Part shown: piece by piece, positions 37,693 through 48,200 of the stretch
Layout: every line of letters begins with the position of its first letter
Position numbering within the stretch: the stretch's first letter is position 1
Assembly (NCBI GenBank): GCA_019637295.1
Contig: JAHBVX010000012.1
Coordinates: 62,001-126,000 of the forward strand
Length of the DNA stretch: 64,000 nucleotides
From: Polyangiaceae bacterium
Lineage (GTDB): Bacteria > Myxococcota_A > Polyangia > Polyangiales > Polyangiaceae
Reading direction: 5' to 3'
Made by a program: the position numbers and the translations under genes
The notes under the pieces: generated by a model
What the model was told of the DNA's origin: nothing
What the model saw: the letters and a program-made list of their open reading frames with translations, nothing else
Database searches by the model: none

Positions 37693-38217
37693 CTACTCGC
37701 TCGAGTCGGCCTCGAGCTGATTGAGCAGCTCGTCGGCGCGATCGCCGTCGATCTCGAGCCGCTCCGCCAGCTCGTTGATGAGCTCGTTCTCTTCGTCTTG
37801 GATCTCGCTGTCCGCGAAGGCCAGCGCGGCGGCCAGAGAGAAGGCTGCCTCGGCCAGCACCGGGTCCTCGAGCAGGATGGGCGCGATGGCGTTCAGCCGT
37901 GCTTCACGCCCCTCCTTCAGGCGCTCGGTGCACTCGGCGAACAGCTTCTCGATGTGAGCGGTGCGCACCGCGTTCTCCGTCAGGCCGCGCACGGCGCCTC
38001 GCAGCACGTCGCGCTCCTCTGCGGCCACGTCGCCGTCGGCGATGACCATCAGGAACATGGTCTCGAACAGCGCCTCGAAGCGGCGCTTGGCGTCTGCGTC
38101 TCCGGCGAAGGGATCGTCGTCGGCGATGTGGCGCATGAAGTGGACGCTCGGAGGCTGACCGACCTCGAGCAAGTGGTCGCGGATCCGCTCGAGGGTCTTG
38201 GGCTGAAGCTCAATCAT
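37693..38217 (-). CDS. TerB-like protein
   Basis: This 174-residue, highly acidic, all-helical protein has two TerB-type halves with metal-binding acidic clusters: FLMVIADGDVAAEERDVLRG and AALAFADSEIQDEENELINE. TerB-family domains often bind divalent metals near membranes and appear in stress and defence systems. No other ter genes are adjacent. Function is unknown. Confidence 0.75.
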   Translation of the reverse strand: MIELQPKTLERIRDHLLEVGQPPSVHFMRHIADDDPFAGDADAKRRFEALFETMFLMVIADGDVAAEERDVLRGAVRGLTENAVRTAHIEKLFAECTERLKEGREARLNAIAPILLEDPVLAEAAFSLAAALAFADSEIQDEENELINELAERLEIDGDRADELLNQLEADSSE

Positions 38218-38352
38218 GCCCCGATCCGAGCACTACCAGCGCTGGTGCGTCAATGGCGGTCCGCGCGTTCGGCCCCGGCCCGTACTTTTTCGCGCCTCGG
38301 CGTCACCGCGCCGCACCGACAGGCGGCGCGGAAGACGACGAGACGGCGTCGC

Positions 38353-39741
38353 TCACATGTTCGCGATGATGGCCTGGCCGAACTCCGAACACTTCACCTC
38401 GGTGGCGCCCTCCATCAGGCGCGCAAAGTCGTAGGTGACCGTCTTCTTGCCGATGGCGCCGTCGATGCCCTGGATGACCCGGTCTGCGGCCTCGTTCCAG
38501 CCGAGGTGGCGCAGCATCATCTCGCCCGAGAGGATGACCGAGCCCGGGTTGACCTTGTCCAGGTTGGCATACTTGGGCGCTGTGCCGTGGGTCGCCTCGA
38601 AGATGGCGTGGCCGGAGACGTAGTTGATGTTGCCGCCAGGGGCGATGCCGATGCCGCCCACCTGCGCCGCGAGCGCGTCCGACAGGTAGTCGCCGTTCAG
38701 GTTCATGGTGGCGACGACGTCGAATTCCTTGGGGCGAGTGAGCACCTGCTGCAGCGTGATGTCCGCGATGGAGTCGCGGATCTTGAGCATCTTCTCGTGC
38801 TTGCCGCCGCCGTGGGACTCGCGCAGAGCCATCGCCGCTTCGACCTCGGCGCGCAGCTCGGCTTGCGCCTCCGGCGGCGCCATGTCGTAGCCGGGCTCCA
38901 CCAGCCGGGCGTTCTCCTCCGCGGAGAGCTTTGGGTTCTGCTCCAGGTTGCCCAGGATCCAGCCCTCCCGTTCGGTCACGACCTGAGCGCGGAACTCGCG
39001 CGTCGCCAGGGCGTAGCCCCAGTCGCGGAAGGCGCCCTCGGTGAACTTCATGATGTTGCCCTTGTGCACCAAGTTCACGCTCTTGCGCTTGTTCGCCAGC
39101 GCATAGTTGATGGCGGCTCGCACCAGCCGCTCGGTGCCCTCGCGACTGACCGGCTTGATGCCGATGCCGCTCGACTCGGGGAAGCGGATCTTCTTGACGC
39201 CCATTTCGTTCTGCAAGAACGCGATGACCTTCTTCACCTCCGCCGTCTCCGCCTGCCACTCGACGCCGGCGTAGATGTCCTCCGTGTTCTCGCGGAAGAT
39301 CACCATGTTCACGTCGCCCGGCTTGCGCACCGGGCTCGGCACGTTGGTGAACCAGCGCACCGGGCGCAGGCACACGTACAGATCGAGTTGCTGGCGCAGG
39401 GCCACGTTCAGGCTGCGGATGCCCTTGCCCACCGGCGTGGTCAGCGGTCCCTTGATCCCCACCAGGTACTTCCGGTACGCCTCGACGGTCTCGTCGGGGA
39501 GCCAGCTGTCGAACTGCTTCTTGCTCTTCTCGCCGGCGTAGACCTCGTACCAAGCGAGCTTCTTCTTACCGCCGTAGGCCTTCTGCACCGCGGCGTCGAG
39601 CACTGCGCTCGCCGCGCGCCAGATGTCCGGACCCGTGCCGTCGCCCTCGATGAAGGGGATGATCGGCTGGTCGGGCACCTCCAACGTGGTGCCTCTCATG
39701 GTGATGGGGTCGCCCGCCTTCGGGCCTTCGAACGCTGCCAT
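38353..39741 (-). CDS. icd: NADP-dependent isocitrate dehydrogenase
   Basis: Icd oxidises isocitrate to 2-oxoglutarate in the TCA cycle. This 462-residue protein has [16 protein letters not shown], the substrate loop [20 protein letters not shown] (including the Ser equivalent to the phosphorylated Ser113 of E. coli), [13 protein letters not shown], and the C-terminal [20 protein letters not shown] and [10 protein letters not shown]. It is about 45 residues longer than the E. coli enzyme because of a charged insertion ([20 protein letters not shown] to HGGGKHEKM). The ATG at 39741 has an AAGGAG site; an upstream in-frame start is less likely. Confidence 0.95.
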   Translation of the reverse strand: MAAFEGPKAGDPITMRGTTLEVPDQPIIPFIEGDGTGPDIWRAASAVLDAAVQKAYGGKKKLAWYEVYAGEKSKKQFDSWLPDETVEAYRKYLVGIKGPLTTPVGKGIRSLNVALRQQLDLYVCLRPVRWFTNVPSPVRKPGDVNMVIFRENTEDIYAGVEWQAETAEVKKVIAFLQNEMGVKKIRFPESSGIGIKPVSREGTERLVRAAINYALANKRKSVNLVHKGNIMKFTEGAFRDWGYALATREFRAQVVTEREGWILGNLEQNPKLSAEENARLVEPGYDMAPPEAQAELRAEVEAAMALRESHGGGKHEKMLKIRDSIADITLQQVLTRPKEFDVVATMNLNGDYLSDALAAQVGGIGIAPGGNINYVSGHAIFEATHGTAPKYANLDKVNPGSVILSGEMMLRHLGWNEAADRVIQGIDGAIGKKTVTYDFARLMEGATEVKCSEFGQAIIANM

Positions 39742-39761
39742 CTCGGTCTCCTTGGCTGCCC

Positions 39762-39782
39762 TGCGTTTCGGGGAGAAACGCA
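39762..39782 (-). promoter_or_regulatory. Perfect inverted repeat in the icd leader
   Basis: TGCGTTTC and GAAACGCA form a perfect 8-base palindrome with a 5-base centre, 20 bases upstream of the icd ATG and just before its AAGGAG site. It could be an operator or an mRNA hairpin that affects translation. It is unlike the surrounding sequence in being moderately AT-rich. Confidence 0.4.
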
Positions 39783-39900
39783 CTGGGACCGCGGAGTTAG
39801 AACATCGAGCGGGGTGCCACAAGGGGACCGGGTGAACAGTACTCGGGGATCGTCAGGCACGCGCCTGGGCGCGCCCTTCCGTGATAGGGTCCCCGCCCGC

Positions 39901-40629
39901 ATGGGGCGATCGCTTCTCAGCTGGGCCGCGGCCTCGATCATGCTCGCGTGCAGCGCCGCTCCACGGCCCGCGCCCGAACCGGACGCGCCGCGGTCCGGGG
40001 CGCGCGCCGCGGACGTCGTCGACGACTGCGCCGAGGTCCCCGGCAAGCCGCCGCCGCAGGCGCTGATCAAGCGCTACGAGGGGGTCGCGGCCAAGGCTCG
40101 CTGTCAGCGCGAGGTCTACACCATCATGGGAGGGCTCACGCACTTCTTGGGCGTCCGCTGCGCGCACTGCCACGAAGAGCCCGACTACGCCAAGATGACG
40201 CACAACAAGCACGTCGCCAATTGGATGGCGCGTGAGCTCATCCCCAGCCTGCAGCGCAAGGGCGGGGGCGAGATCTGGTGCAACGACTGCCACGTGGTCG
40301 AGGGCAAGGGCACCGCGAAGATCCTCGGCTCGCCACGGGATCAGCAGTGGACCGCCGAGTGGATGACGGTGCACCTCGCGGGAGAGATGGACACCGCCGA
40401 AGGCGCGCCGCTGCGCTGCAAGTCGTGCCACGGGGCGAACCTCGGGCAGCCGGGCTTCCGCAAGAAGATCATCCTGACGGACCAGCTGCCGGTCCCCAGC
40501 GAGCGCCGCCGTCGGCCCGAGCCCCGGGGGACGGCGCCCGCGCCCGCGCTGCCGGCCGAGCCGCCGCCCATCGAGGAGGAGAGCCCCGAGAACCCGCCGG
40601 ATCCCGCGGCGGCGCCTGCTCTGCCCTGA
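39901..40629 (+). CDS. Triheme c-type cytochrome lipoprotein
   Basis: This 242-residue lipoprotein (signal ending SIMLAC) carries three CxxCH sites: CAHCH, CNDCH and CKSCH, spaced so that they resemble the photosynthetic-reaction-centre/c-type cytochrome family (MGGLTHFLGVRCAHCHEEPD). The tail is Pro/Glu/Ala-rich (PAEPPPIEEESPENPPDPAA). It is expected in the periplasm or outer membrane as an electron carrier. ATG 39901 opens a normal signal peptide. The long in-frame extension upstream is antisense to icd and not coding. Confidence 0.85.
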   Translation: MGRSLLSWAAASIMLACSAAPRPAPEPDAPRSGARAADVVDDCAEVPGKPPPQALIKRYEGVAAKARCQREVYTIMGGLTHFLGVRCAHCHEEPDYAKMTHNKHVANWMARELIPSLQRKGGGEIWCNDCHVVEGKGTAKILGSPRDQQWTAEWMTVHLAGEMDTAEGAPLRCKSCHGANLGQPGFRKKIILTDQLPVPSERRRRPEPRGTAPAPALPAEPPPIEEESPENPPDPAAAPALP

Positions 40630-40743
40630 CGCTGGGGCTCGCTCGATTGAGGCGCGGCGTCGCCAGGCGTAAGAGGGAGCGCTGCCGGGTCCACGCTGGG
40701 CCTGGGAACTTTCCCACCGAGGAGGGCGTCAGTGCCCGAGACC

Positions 40744-43700
40744 ATGAAACTATCCGGCTCTTGGGCGCGGCTCGGGCTCGCGAGCTCGTGGCTGGTGTTG
40801 CTGCTCGTGCTCGCTGGGTGTCAGAGGGAGCGGCCCCGACAGCTCGAGCCTCGCGCTCAGACCTGGGCGGAGCTGCGCGAGGTTCGCCGCGGCGTGAGGG
40901 TGACCCCGCCGGACGAGAGCGCCCGCGCGCCGTACCCCCGCGAGCGCCTCGCCGATGGCGCGCGCGTCGACATCGAGCCGGGAGGACTGGGTTGGCTGCG
41001 GCGCGATGGCGGCGGTCGCTTGCTCGTTCAAGGCAAGGCCGAGCTCGTGTTCGAGAAGGACCGCGTGGACCTGCGCAGCGGTCGTTGCTTCGTGGACGCG
41101 CCGCCGGGGGTAGCCACTGACGTCACGACTCCCGGCGGAGCGCTCACCTTCACGGACGTGCGCGCCACGGTGGAGGTGAGCGATACGACGCGAGTGTACG
41201 TGCTGAGCGGCACGGTCCGCGCGCCCTCGGGGGAGGTCGCGCGCAGCGGGGAGGAGCTCGTGCTCGCCGCGGATGGCGCGGCGCGGATCGCACCAGTGAC
41301 CGTGTTCAGCGACTGGACCGGCGGGCTCGCGACGACCGAGCCCGCGGCCGCGCCCGCGCCCTTCGGCATGGGCACCGTCGGCGCGCGTGATCCAGGTACC
41401 CAGGGATCGCCGCGCTTCCCGCTGGCGATCCAGCGACTCGACGTGCGCGTGTCCATCGACGGTGACTTCGCCGTCACGGAGGTGGACCAGCGCTTCTTCA
41501 ATCCGTCGTCTCGCGCGGTAGAGGGGATCTATCGCTTCAGGACGCCCGAGGGGGCATCGATCCAGCGCTTCGGTGTCGATCGCGGCGATCGGCTGGTGTG
41601 GGGTCGTGTGAAGGAGAGCGCGTCGGCTGCGGCCCAGTATCAGGCCAACGTGTACGAGGGCTCGACGGAAGATCCCGCGTTGCTCGAGTGGGACGGCGCC
41701 GGCGCCTATCGAGCGCGGCTCTACCCGATAGGTCCCGGTGAGCATCGCCGAGTGGTGATCCGCTACACCGAGTGGCTGGCTCGGACCGGCGAGCGGGGCG
41801 AACGCCGCGCGTACGTGTATCCGATGGCGGCGTCGGGTGCGGAGGCCTCGCTGCCGCGCGTGGAGCAGCTCACCGTACGCGTCGACATCGCGCGCGCCGG
41901 GGCGAAGGAGGTGCGCACCGGGATGCAGGCCAAGCGCAAGGGCAACGAGCTCTTGCTCAGCCAACACGACGTGGTGCCGCGCGCGGACTTCTTCGTCGAG
42001 CTGTTCGACGAGGGGCAAGCCGAGCTCGTGGCCTATCGAGCGCCGCACAAGATCGACGTGGCAGTCTTGCCGCCGGAGGATCGGGAGCGGGCTAGTCGCG
42101 AAGCCGAGAAGGAGCTCGACTACGTGGTGGTTCCCGTGCGAGCTGCGGATCTTCCGGAAGCCGAACCGGGCGTGGATCTCTCCATCGTGGTCGACGCCTC
42201 GGCCGCCAACGACACGGGGTCCATGGCGCTCGCGCGGGCGGCCACGATGGCGTTGCTCGGTCACCTCGGCGAGCGGGACCGCGCGCTGGTCTGGGCCGGC
42301 TCGGACGCGCTGCGGCCGCTGGTCCCCGGCGCGCGAGGGCTCGCGCGCCTCGACGCGGCTGCCTTGCGAAACACCAGCGTGGCGCTGTCGGTGCTCGAGC
42401 GCGGAGGCGCCACGGATCTGACGACGATGCTGGTCGAGGCCGCGCGTGGCCTCGATCCGAAGCGCCGTGGCGCGGTGGTGTACATCGGGGACGGCAAGCC
42501 GACGGTGGGGGAGTCGGCGATGGCGGAGATCGAGAAGCGGCTGGCCAGCCTCCCGCGCCCCGTTCGCATCTTCGCGCTCAGCGTCGGGACGGACGACAAC
42601 CTCGCGCTGCTCACCGGCTTGGCCCGGGGCGGCTTTGCGCGACGAGTACAGGATGCGCATGGCGCGGCGGAGACCGCGCTCGCGTTGCTCGAGCACGCGG
42701 AGCGCCCGGCGTGGCTCTCGGTGAGTGTCGACTTGGGTCCCGGCGTGGAGCGGACGCTGCCCAAGAAGAGCTCCGCGCTGGTTCACGGCGAGACGGCATA
42801 CTGGATCGGCCGGGTGAGCGATCGCCTTCCCGAGAGCGTGACGCTTCGCGGGGCGGACGGCGGTGAGCGCCAGCACAAACTCTCCGCGCGCGTGCTCGAG
42901 GACCACGGCGATCTGCGGCGGCGTTGGGCGGAGGTGAGGCGCGCGGAGCTGCTCGAAGAGGACGCTGGCCGAGCCGCGCTGGTCGATCTGGGGATGCGCT
43001 TTGGCATCATCACGCCGGTCACGTCGTTCTACGTTCCGACCGCGCGCGAGCTCGCGACCGAGAGCCCGCGGGAGGAGCCCGAGGAGGAGCGGGCACCGGC
43101 CGACAACAAGGAGGGGGGTACGGGCACCCGCGCCAAGGGCGAGGAGGGCTCCATGGGCAAGCGTTACGCGGTCGCTGGGCCCCAGGCCGACCCCCAGGTT
43201 GCGCGGCAGGCGGCGCTGCGCGACGCGGCGGAGTTCGGCATGATCGGCCTGCTCAACGCGGGCGCGGGCGGCAGCGCCGAGGCGAGCAAGGACGACAAGC
43301 CCGCGGAGGCCCCCGCGCCCAGCGCGACGAGTGCCTCGGGCAACCTGTGGGGAGCCGATATCGCCGCGGCGCCCGGAGCCGGAGGGCTCGGGCTGACGGG
43401 TGTGGGCGAAGGTGGAGGGGGACGCGGCGACGGCGTCGGCCTCGGCGCCATCGGGACCGTCGGCTATGGCCACGGGACCGGCACCGGTCAGGGGTTCGGC
43501 TCGGGACACGGCCGGCTCGGTGGCTCCCACAAGAGCGCCGCGGCGAACGTCCGCGTCGGGGCCGTCAGCGTCGAGCCGCCGCGTCTCCCTGCCGAGGTGG
43601 CCACGCGCATCGTCCGCCAGAATTTCGGCCGCTTCCGCCTCTGCTATGAGGGCGGTCTCGCGCGCAACCCGAACCTCTCGGGCTCGGTCGGCCTCGTCAT

Positions 43701-45294
43701 CCCCGTGGACGCGACCGGCAGCGTGGGCAACGTCACGCTGGGCGGCTCGGATCTACCCGACAGCACCACGCTCGAGTGCCTGCGCGCGGCCGCCGGTGGG
43801 CTCACCTTCCCGCAGCCCGAGGGGGGCGCGCTCCGGATCGTCCAGCGCCTCTCCTTCGAGCCGGCCGGGGGGGGAGCCGGCGTCCCGGCGCTGCTCGAGC
43901 CGGTGCGCGTCACCGTCGACGTGCTGCCGCGCACGCCGCGCTACTGCAGCGCGGCGGCCAACCAGCCACTGTTCGAGCGCGTCGCGCTGTGGCGCGAGCG
44001 TTTGGCAGCGGTGCGGGACAACCCAGGCGCAGTCTATGACGTCTACCGTCGGGCGCTGGGTCACTGCGAGGCGCCCACCCTGCGCGAGCGACGGCTGCTG
44101 CTCAGCATGATGGTCGACGCCCTGCCGCAGATCCGAAACCAAGTCGCGGTGTGGCGTGGGCTCGACCAGGACCGCATCGCGCAGGACGCGTTCTACCGCG
44201 TGCTCGTCGCTCGCGTTCGAACACCCGAGCAGCGCCGCCAGTTGTACGCAGCCCAAGGAGTGCATAGCGTGGATCCGGGTCGACTCGAGACCGTCGTCAA
44301 GACACCCGACCCGGCCCTCCGCGTGCGCGAGCTTCGCAAGCTGCGCGTCGAGTTCCCGACGGACTTCCGCCTCGGGCTGCGCCTGGTGGAAGCCCTCGAG
44401 GACGCTGGAGACGCGGGAGCGGCGACGCAGCTAGCCGAGTCGCTGCGCAGCCGACCGGACGCCGATGCCTCCGTGCGCACGGCGGTAGGCGAATTCTTTC
44501 TCCGTCTCGCTCGCGCGAACGAGAAGGAACGGCCTACTCTGCAGGCGCGTGCTCGGCGGGTCTTCGGCGAGATCGTGGAGTTCTCCCCCGACGATCCCGT
44601 GTTGCGCCGGCTACTCGGGGATCTGCTCCGGTCCCACGGCTGGTACGCGGATGCGCGACGCCAGTACGAGACGTTGGCGTGGCTAGCGCCCGACGACGCG
44701 AGCGTGCCGCTGCTCGTCGCGCTCGCGCAGGAGGGGGAGGGTCAGCTCGAGGCCGCCGTGCGCTGGACGGAGAAGGGCCTGGACGCGGGCGCACCCGACG
44801 CGAGTCAGGGCCCGGCCGCCACCGCGCGGGCGTTGGCGCAGACGTTCTTGGCCTGGGGCCGGCTCGAGGCGCGGGAGAAGCATCGCGGCGCCGAGCTCGC
44901 CACGCTGCTGGCGCGCGCCACCGGTCTCGCCTCGGCCGACCGGCAGGCGCTGGGTGCCGGTCCCAAGGCCATCCTCACCTGGTCTCATCCCGAGCTGCAT
45001 CCGCAGCTCCTGACCGGACGCGTCGGCGCCGTCGCGCCCAGCCCCGAGGGAGACGTCACGCTCGGCATCTCGATGACCCGGCTCGCCGCCGGGGCCGACA
45101 CGATAGAGATCCGCGTCGAGCCCGACGCGGTGGAGCATGCGGCGCGACTTGGGGCCAAGGCGCGGCTCACGGTCATCTTCGACGAGCTGGGCAAGCAGGA
45201 GAAGATCCTACGGCTCGACGCGACCTTCGCGCGCGGAGGACCGAACGTGATCCGCTTCCGGGTCACGGCCGACGGGCAGGTGCAGCGTGTTTAG
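40744..45294 (+). CDS. Giant lipoprotein: FecR-like, VIT, VWA, AgmX/PglI C-terminal, TPR
   Basis: This protein of about 1516 residues is exported (signal ending LLVLAGC). Order: FecR-like region (about 60-200, ending DWTGGLA); VIT domain (about 220-350; VDQRFFNPSSRAVEGIYRF, HRRVVIRYTEWLA); VWA domain (about 475-640), where the MIDAS reads VVDASAANDTG, lacking the second Ser of DxSxS; a Gly-rich stretch (GLGAIGTVGYGHGTGTGQGF); an AgmX/PglI-type C-terminal domain (FRLCYEGGLARNPNLSGSVG, about 960-1045); TPR-like helical repeats (about 1170-1400) and a final beta segment. AgmX/PglI names relate to gliding motility, but the domain is widespread in myxobacteria. The next gene is a paralogue, overlapping by 8 bases. 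Confidence 0.82.
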   Translation: MKLSGSWARLGLASSWLVLLLVLAGCQRERPRQLEPRAQTWAELREVRRGVRVTPPDESARAPYPRERLADGARVDIEPGGLGWLRRDGGGRLLVQGKAELVFEKDRVDLRSGRCFVDAPPGVATDVTTPGGALTFTDVRATVEVSDTTRVYVLSGTVRAPSGEVARSGEELVLAADGAARIAPVTVFSDWTGGLATTEPAAAPAPFGMGTVGARDPGTQGSPRFPLAIQRLDVRVSIDGDFAVTEVDQRFFNPSSRAVEGIYRFRTPEGASIQRFGVDRGDRLVWGRVKESASAAAQYQANVYEGSTEDPALLEWDGAGAYRARLYPIGPGEHRRVVIRYTEWLARTGERGERRAYVYPMAASGAEASLPRVEQLTVRVDIARAGAKEVRTGMQAKRKGNELLLSQHDVVPRADFFVELFDEGQAELVAYRAPHKIDVAVLPPEDRERASREAEKELDYVVVPVRAADLPEAEPGVDLSIVVDASAANDTGSMALARAATMALLGHLGERDRALVWAGSDALRPLVPGARGLARLDAAALRNTSVALSVLERGGATDLTTMLVEAARGLDPKRRGAVVYIGDGKPTVGESAMAEIEKRLASLPRPVRIFALSVGTDDNLALLTGLARGGFARRVQDAHGAAETALALLEHAERPAWLSVSVDLGPGVERTLPKKSSALVHGETAYWIGRVSDRLPESVTLRGADGGERQHKLSARVLEDHGDLRRRWAEVRRAELLEEDAGRAALVDLGMRFGIITPVTSFYVPTARELATESPREEPEEERAPADNKEGGTGTRAKGEEGSMGKRYAVAGPQADPQVARQAALRDAAEFGMIGLLNAGAGGSAEASKDDKPAEAPAPSATSASGNLWGADIAAAPGAGGLGLTGVGEGGGGRGDGVGLGAIGTVGYGHGTGTGQGFGSGHGRLGGSHKSAAANVRVGAVSVEPPRLPAEVATRIVRQNFGRFRLCYEGGLARNPNLSGSVGLVIPVDATGSVGNVTLGGSDLPDSTTLECLRAAAGGLTFPQPEGGALRIVQRLSFEPAGGGAGVPALLEPVRVTVDVLPRTPRYCSAAANQPLFERVALWRERLAAVRDNPGAVYDVYRRALGHCEAPTLRERRLLLSMMVDALPQIRNQVAVWRGLDQDRIAQDAFYRVLVARVRTPEQRRQLYAAQGVHSVDPGRLETVVKTPDPALRVRELRKLRVEFPTDFRLGLRLVEALEDAGDAGAATQLAESLRSRPDADASVRTAVGEFFLRLARANEKERPTLQARARRVFGEIVEFSPDDPVLRRLLGDLLRSHGWYADARRQYETLAWLAPDDASVPLLVALAQEGEGQLEAAVRWTEKGLDAGAPDASQGPAATARALAQTFLAWGRLEAREKHRGAELATLLARATGLASADRQALGAGPKAILTWSHPELHPQLLTGRVGAVAPSPEGDVTLGISMTRLAAGADTIEIRVEPDAVEHAARLGAKARLTVIFDELGKQEKILRLDATFARGGPNVIRFRVTADGQVQRV

Positions 45295-48200
45295 GCTCTG
45301 GCTGCAGATCCTCGGCCTCGTGCTGGTGGTGGTCGCCATCGCGTTCGGCGCGAAACGGTTGGCGCATCGGGATGCCGAGGTGCTGCCGGCCACCGTTGCC
45401 GATGTCACCGTGCTGCACTCCGGGGTCGACATCGGCGAGCGACCCGCGCGTGGGCGGGTGCGCGTGACCGAGGGTCAGCGAGTCGCGACGGACGGCGACG
45501 GCCGAGCGCGGGCGCGGCTCGATGACGGCACGCTGGTGCTGTTCGACCGAAATACCCAGGCGACCCTGGGCGCCGGCAAGATCGTGCTCGAGCAGGGGCG
45601 CCTCTTCGTCACCGGGGGGGCCACCGGAGCGTCCGACCTCACCCTCGGCGGCTCGAGCGTGCGCGTGGCCAGCGCGAACTTGGGCGTCGAGCGTACAGCC
45701 GCGCGGTCCCGCGTGTACTCGGTGACGACGGAGATCTCCCTGACGCAGGGCAACCAGGAGCACAAGGTCCGCGCCGGCGAGTCGGCGGTGCTCGAGGGGG
45801 ACCAGGTCAAGGTCGCGGCGGAGCGCGCCTTCGAGGACTGGACCGGCGGGCTCGCGGTGCCGTGGCTTCAGGAGGGTCGCGCCGTGGGCGAGCTGTGGGG
45901 CAAGAGTCCCTCGGCCCAGCCGGGGGATCCGGGTTCCCCGCTCACGCTCCGGTCGCAAGACGTGCGCGTGAACGTCGTCGGCGAGATGGCGGAGACCACC
46001 GTCACGATCACGTTCTTCAACGGCGGAAGCGAGACCGTCTCCGGCGACTTCCGTATGGCAGTGCCCGACCAAGGGATCCTGTCGCGGGTGTCCGTAGGAA
46101 GGAGCGACAGCCTCGAGCCGCTCACGCTGGCGCTGGCCTCCCGAGACGAGGCGACGCTGTCGCCGGAGGGGCCCCTCGTCGAGTGGGCGGGCGACGGTTG
46201 GTTGCGCGCGACGCTGCCCCACCTAGCAAGTGGGGGCACCGTCACGGTGGAGCTGCAGTGGATCGAGTGGCTACCGGTCCGCTACGGCTCGGATGGCAGC
46301 CTGCTCGCGCAGTACCGGTTTCCTCTCGCGAGCAGCATGGAGGCGCCGCTGATCGGCGAGCTGTCGATCCAGCTGCAGGCCGAAGAGGCGCTGCCGCGCG
46401 CCATCGCCGCGGGGCTCGGCGCGACCGTCGAGGGCAGCACGGTCAGCGTCCGGCGCCCGGACTTCCGTCCAACCGCGGACTTCGTCGTCGATCTCGCGCT
46501 CGTGCCGCCCGAGAGCCGAGCCCGGATGTACGTGGCGCCGGGGGACGAGTCGGACCCCGCGCGCACCATCGTCGTGCGCGCGGACCTTCCCGAGCCCACC
46601 CCGGCCGACCACGTCCGGCTCGCGCTCCTCGTCGACACCTCCGGCAGCATGGAGGCGGGTCAGCTCGAGGTCGCGCGCGCCTTCGTCCGGGCTCTGCTCG
46701 ACTCGCTCGGTGGTCGCGATCAGGTGGTGGTGCTCGCCGCGGATCAGGACGTGGCGTCCGTCGGCCCCGCCGGCGTGGGTCCCCTGGACGCCGCGCGCAA
46801 GACCGCGACCCTCGCCGCGCTGGACCAGCTGTCGCCGGGCGGCGCCTCCGATCTGGAGCGCGCGCTGACGCGGGCGGCGGATCTGCTGGGCGACGAGGGC
46901 TCCGCGTCGATGGTCGTCTACGTCGGCGACGGCTTCGTCACGGCGGGGGAGTCGAACGTCGAGCGGATCCTGGATCGGCTCTCGCGACGGGTCGGGGGCA
47001 CGCCGCGTCTCGGAGCCGTGGCGGTGGGTCCCGTCGCCGAGACCCGCGCCCTCGCGGCGCTCACTCGCGGCTCGCGCGCGCTGTTCAGGGTGTTCGACTC
47101 GCCGGACGCCGCCGGCGCCGCAGCCGAGCTCATGAGTCGCGCCCTCGTGCCCTCCTTCTCGGACGTCGCGCTCGACCTGGGTCCCGAGGTGGAGCAGGTC
47201 TATCCGCGTGGACCGCGCACCGCTCTGGCCGGCGAGCCCTTCGTGGTGGTCGGCAAGCTGCGTGGGCCGGCGCCCCGCGAGGCTGTCTTGCGCTACCGCG
47301 ATCACGAGGGTGCGCAGGAGCTCCGTCGCGTGCTGGCGTCGTATCCCGCCAAGTTCCCGGACGACGTACGCCGTCGCTGGGCGAGAGCTCGAGTCGACGC
47401 GGTGTTGGCCGAGGGTCAGGGCCGTGAAGCCGTCACCGACGTGGCGCTGTCCACCGCGCTGCTCACACCCTGGACCGGGTTTCGCGCCTCGGCCGCGCCC
47501 TACGCCCCGTCCCCCGCGTCCGTTCGTCTGCTGACCTTCGACTCGACGGAGGCCGCGCCGGTTGGCTTTGGTGCCATCGCGAGCCTGCCGTTGCATCGCG
47601 GACTCGACACCGGAGAGGAGGGCTACCGGCGTCTGGTCAGCGCGCGCGTGGCGCGCCACCTCGACTCCATCTTCCCTCAGGTGCGCGCGTGTCGGGACTC
47701 GCGCGCCGCGCTGCGCCCAGAGCTGGCCGGCGAGGTCGTCGTCTCGCTGGAGGTCGACGGCGACGGCGGTGCTCGTAAGGTCGGCGTGCGCGGCGCGAGC
47801 CCGGCGTCCGACGACGCCGCCCTCAACCAGTGCGTGGCGCTCGCGGTCGGAGCTGCCCGCTATCCACAGAGCGGACTGAACGTGACCATCCGCGTCGAAC
47901 GCGCGCTGGCGTTACCGCCACCGGGGCGAGTGGGCAAGGCTCGATGCTCGGATCTCTCCGCGGCTCCGCTGGCCTTCCGTCGCGGTCCCTGGCGCAGCCG
48001 CCTGACCTCGGCCCAGCCCCTCGAGACGTACATGGCGGCCAAGACGGCGTGCGAGCTGCGGGGCTGGGCAGATCGGCGCGCGCTGCTCGAGCTGATCTTC
48101 GACGCCGTGTCCGACGGCGTGGCGCGCACTACCCTCGCGCGTGAGCTCGAGGCCATGGGCGAGAACGACGCGGCGCGCTTCGTTCGCAAGGAGGCGGTCC

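Noticed and set aside
37663-39900. Long plus-strand frame running through the TerB-like and icd genes into the triheme cytochrome
   Set aside because: Only the part from ATG 39901 is protein-like; the rest is antisense to icd and the TerB-like gene.
40750-43530. Open frame of 926 codons opposite the first giant VWA gene
   Set aside because: No motifs, Arg/Ala/His/Gly-rich composition, opposite a gene with several defined domains.
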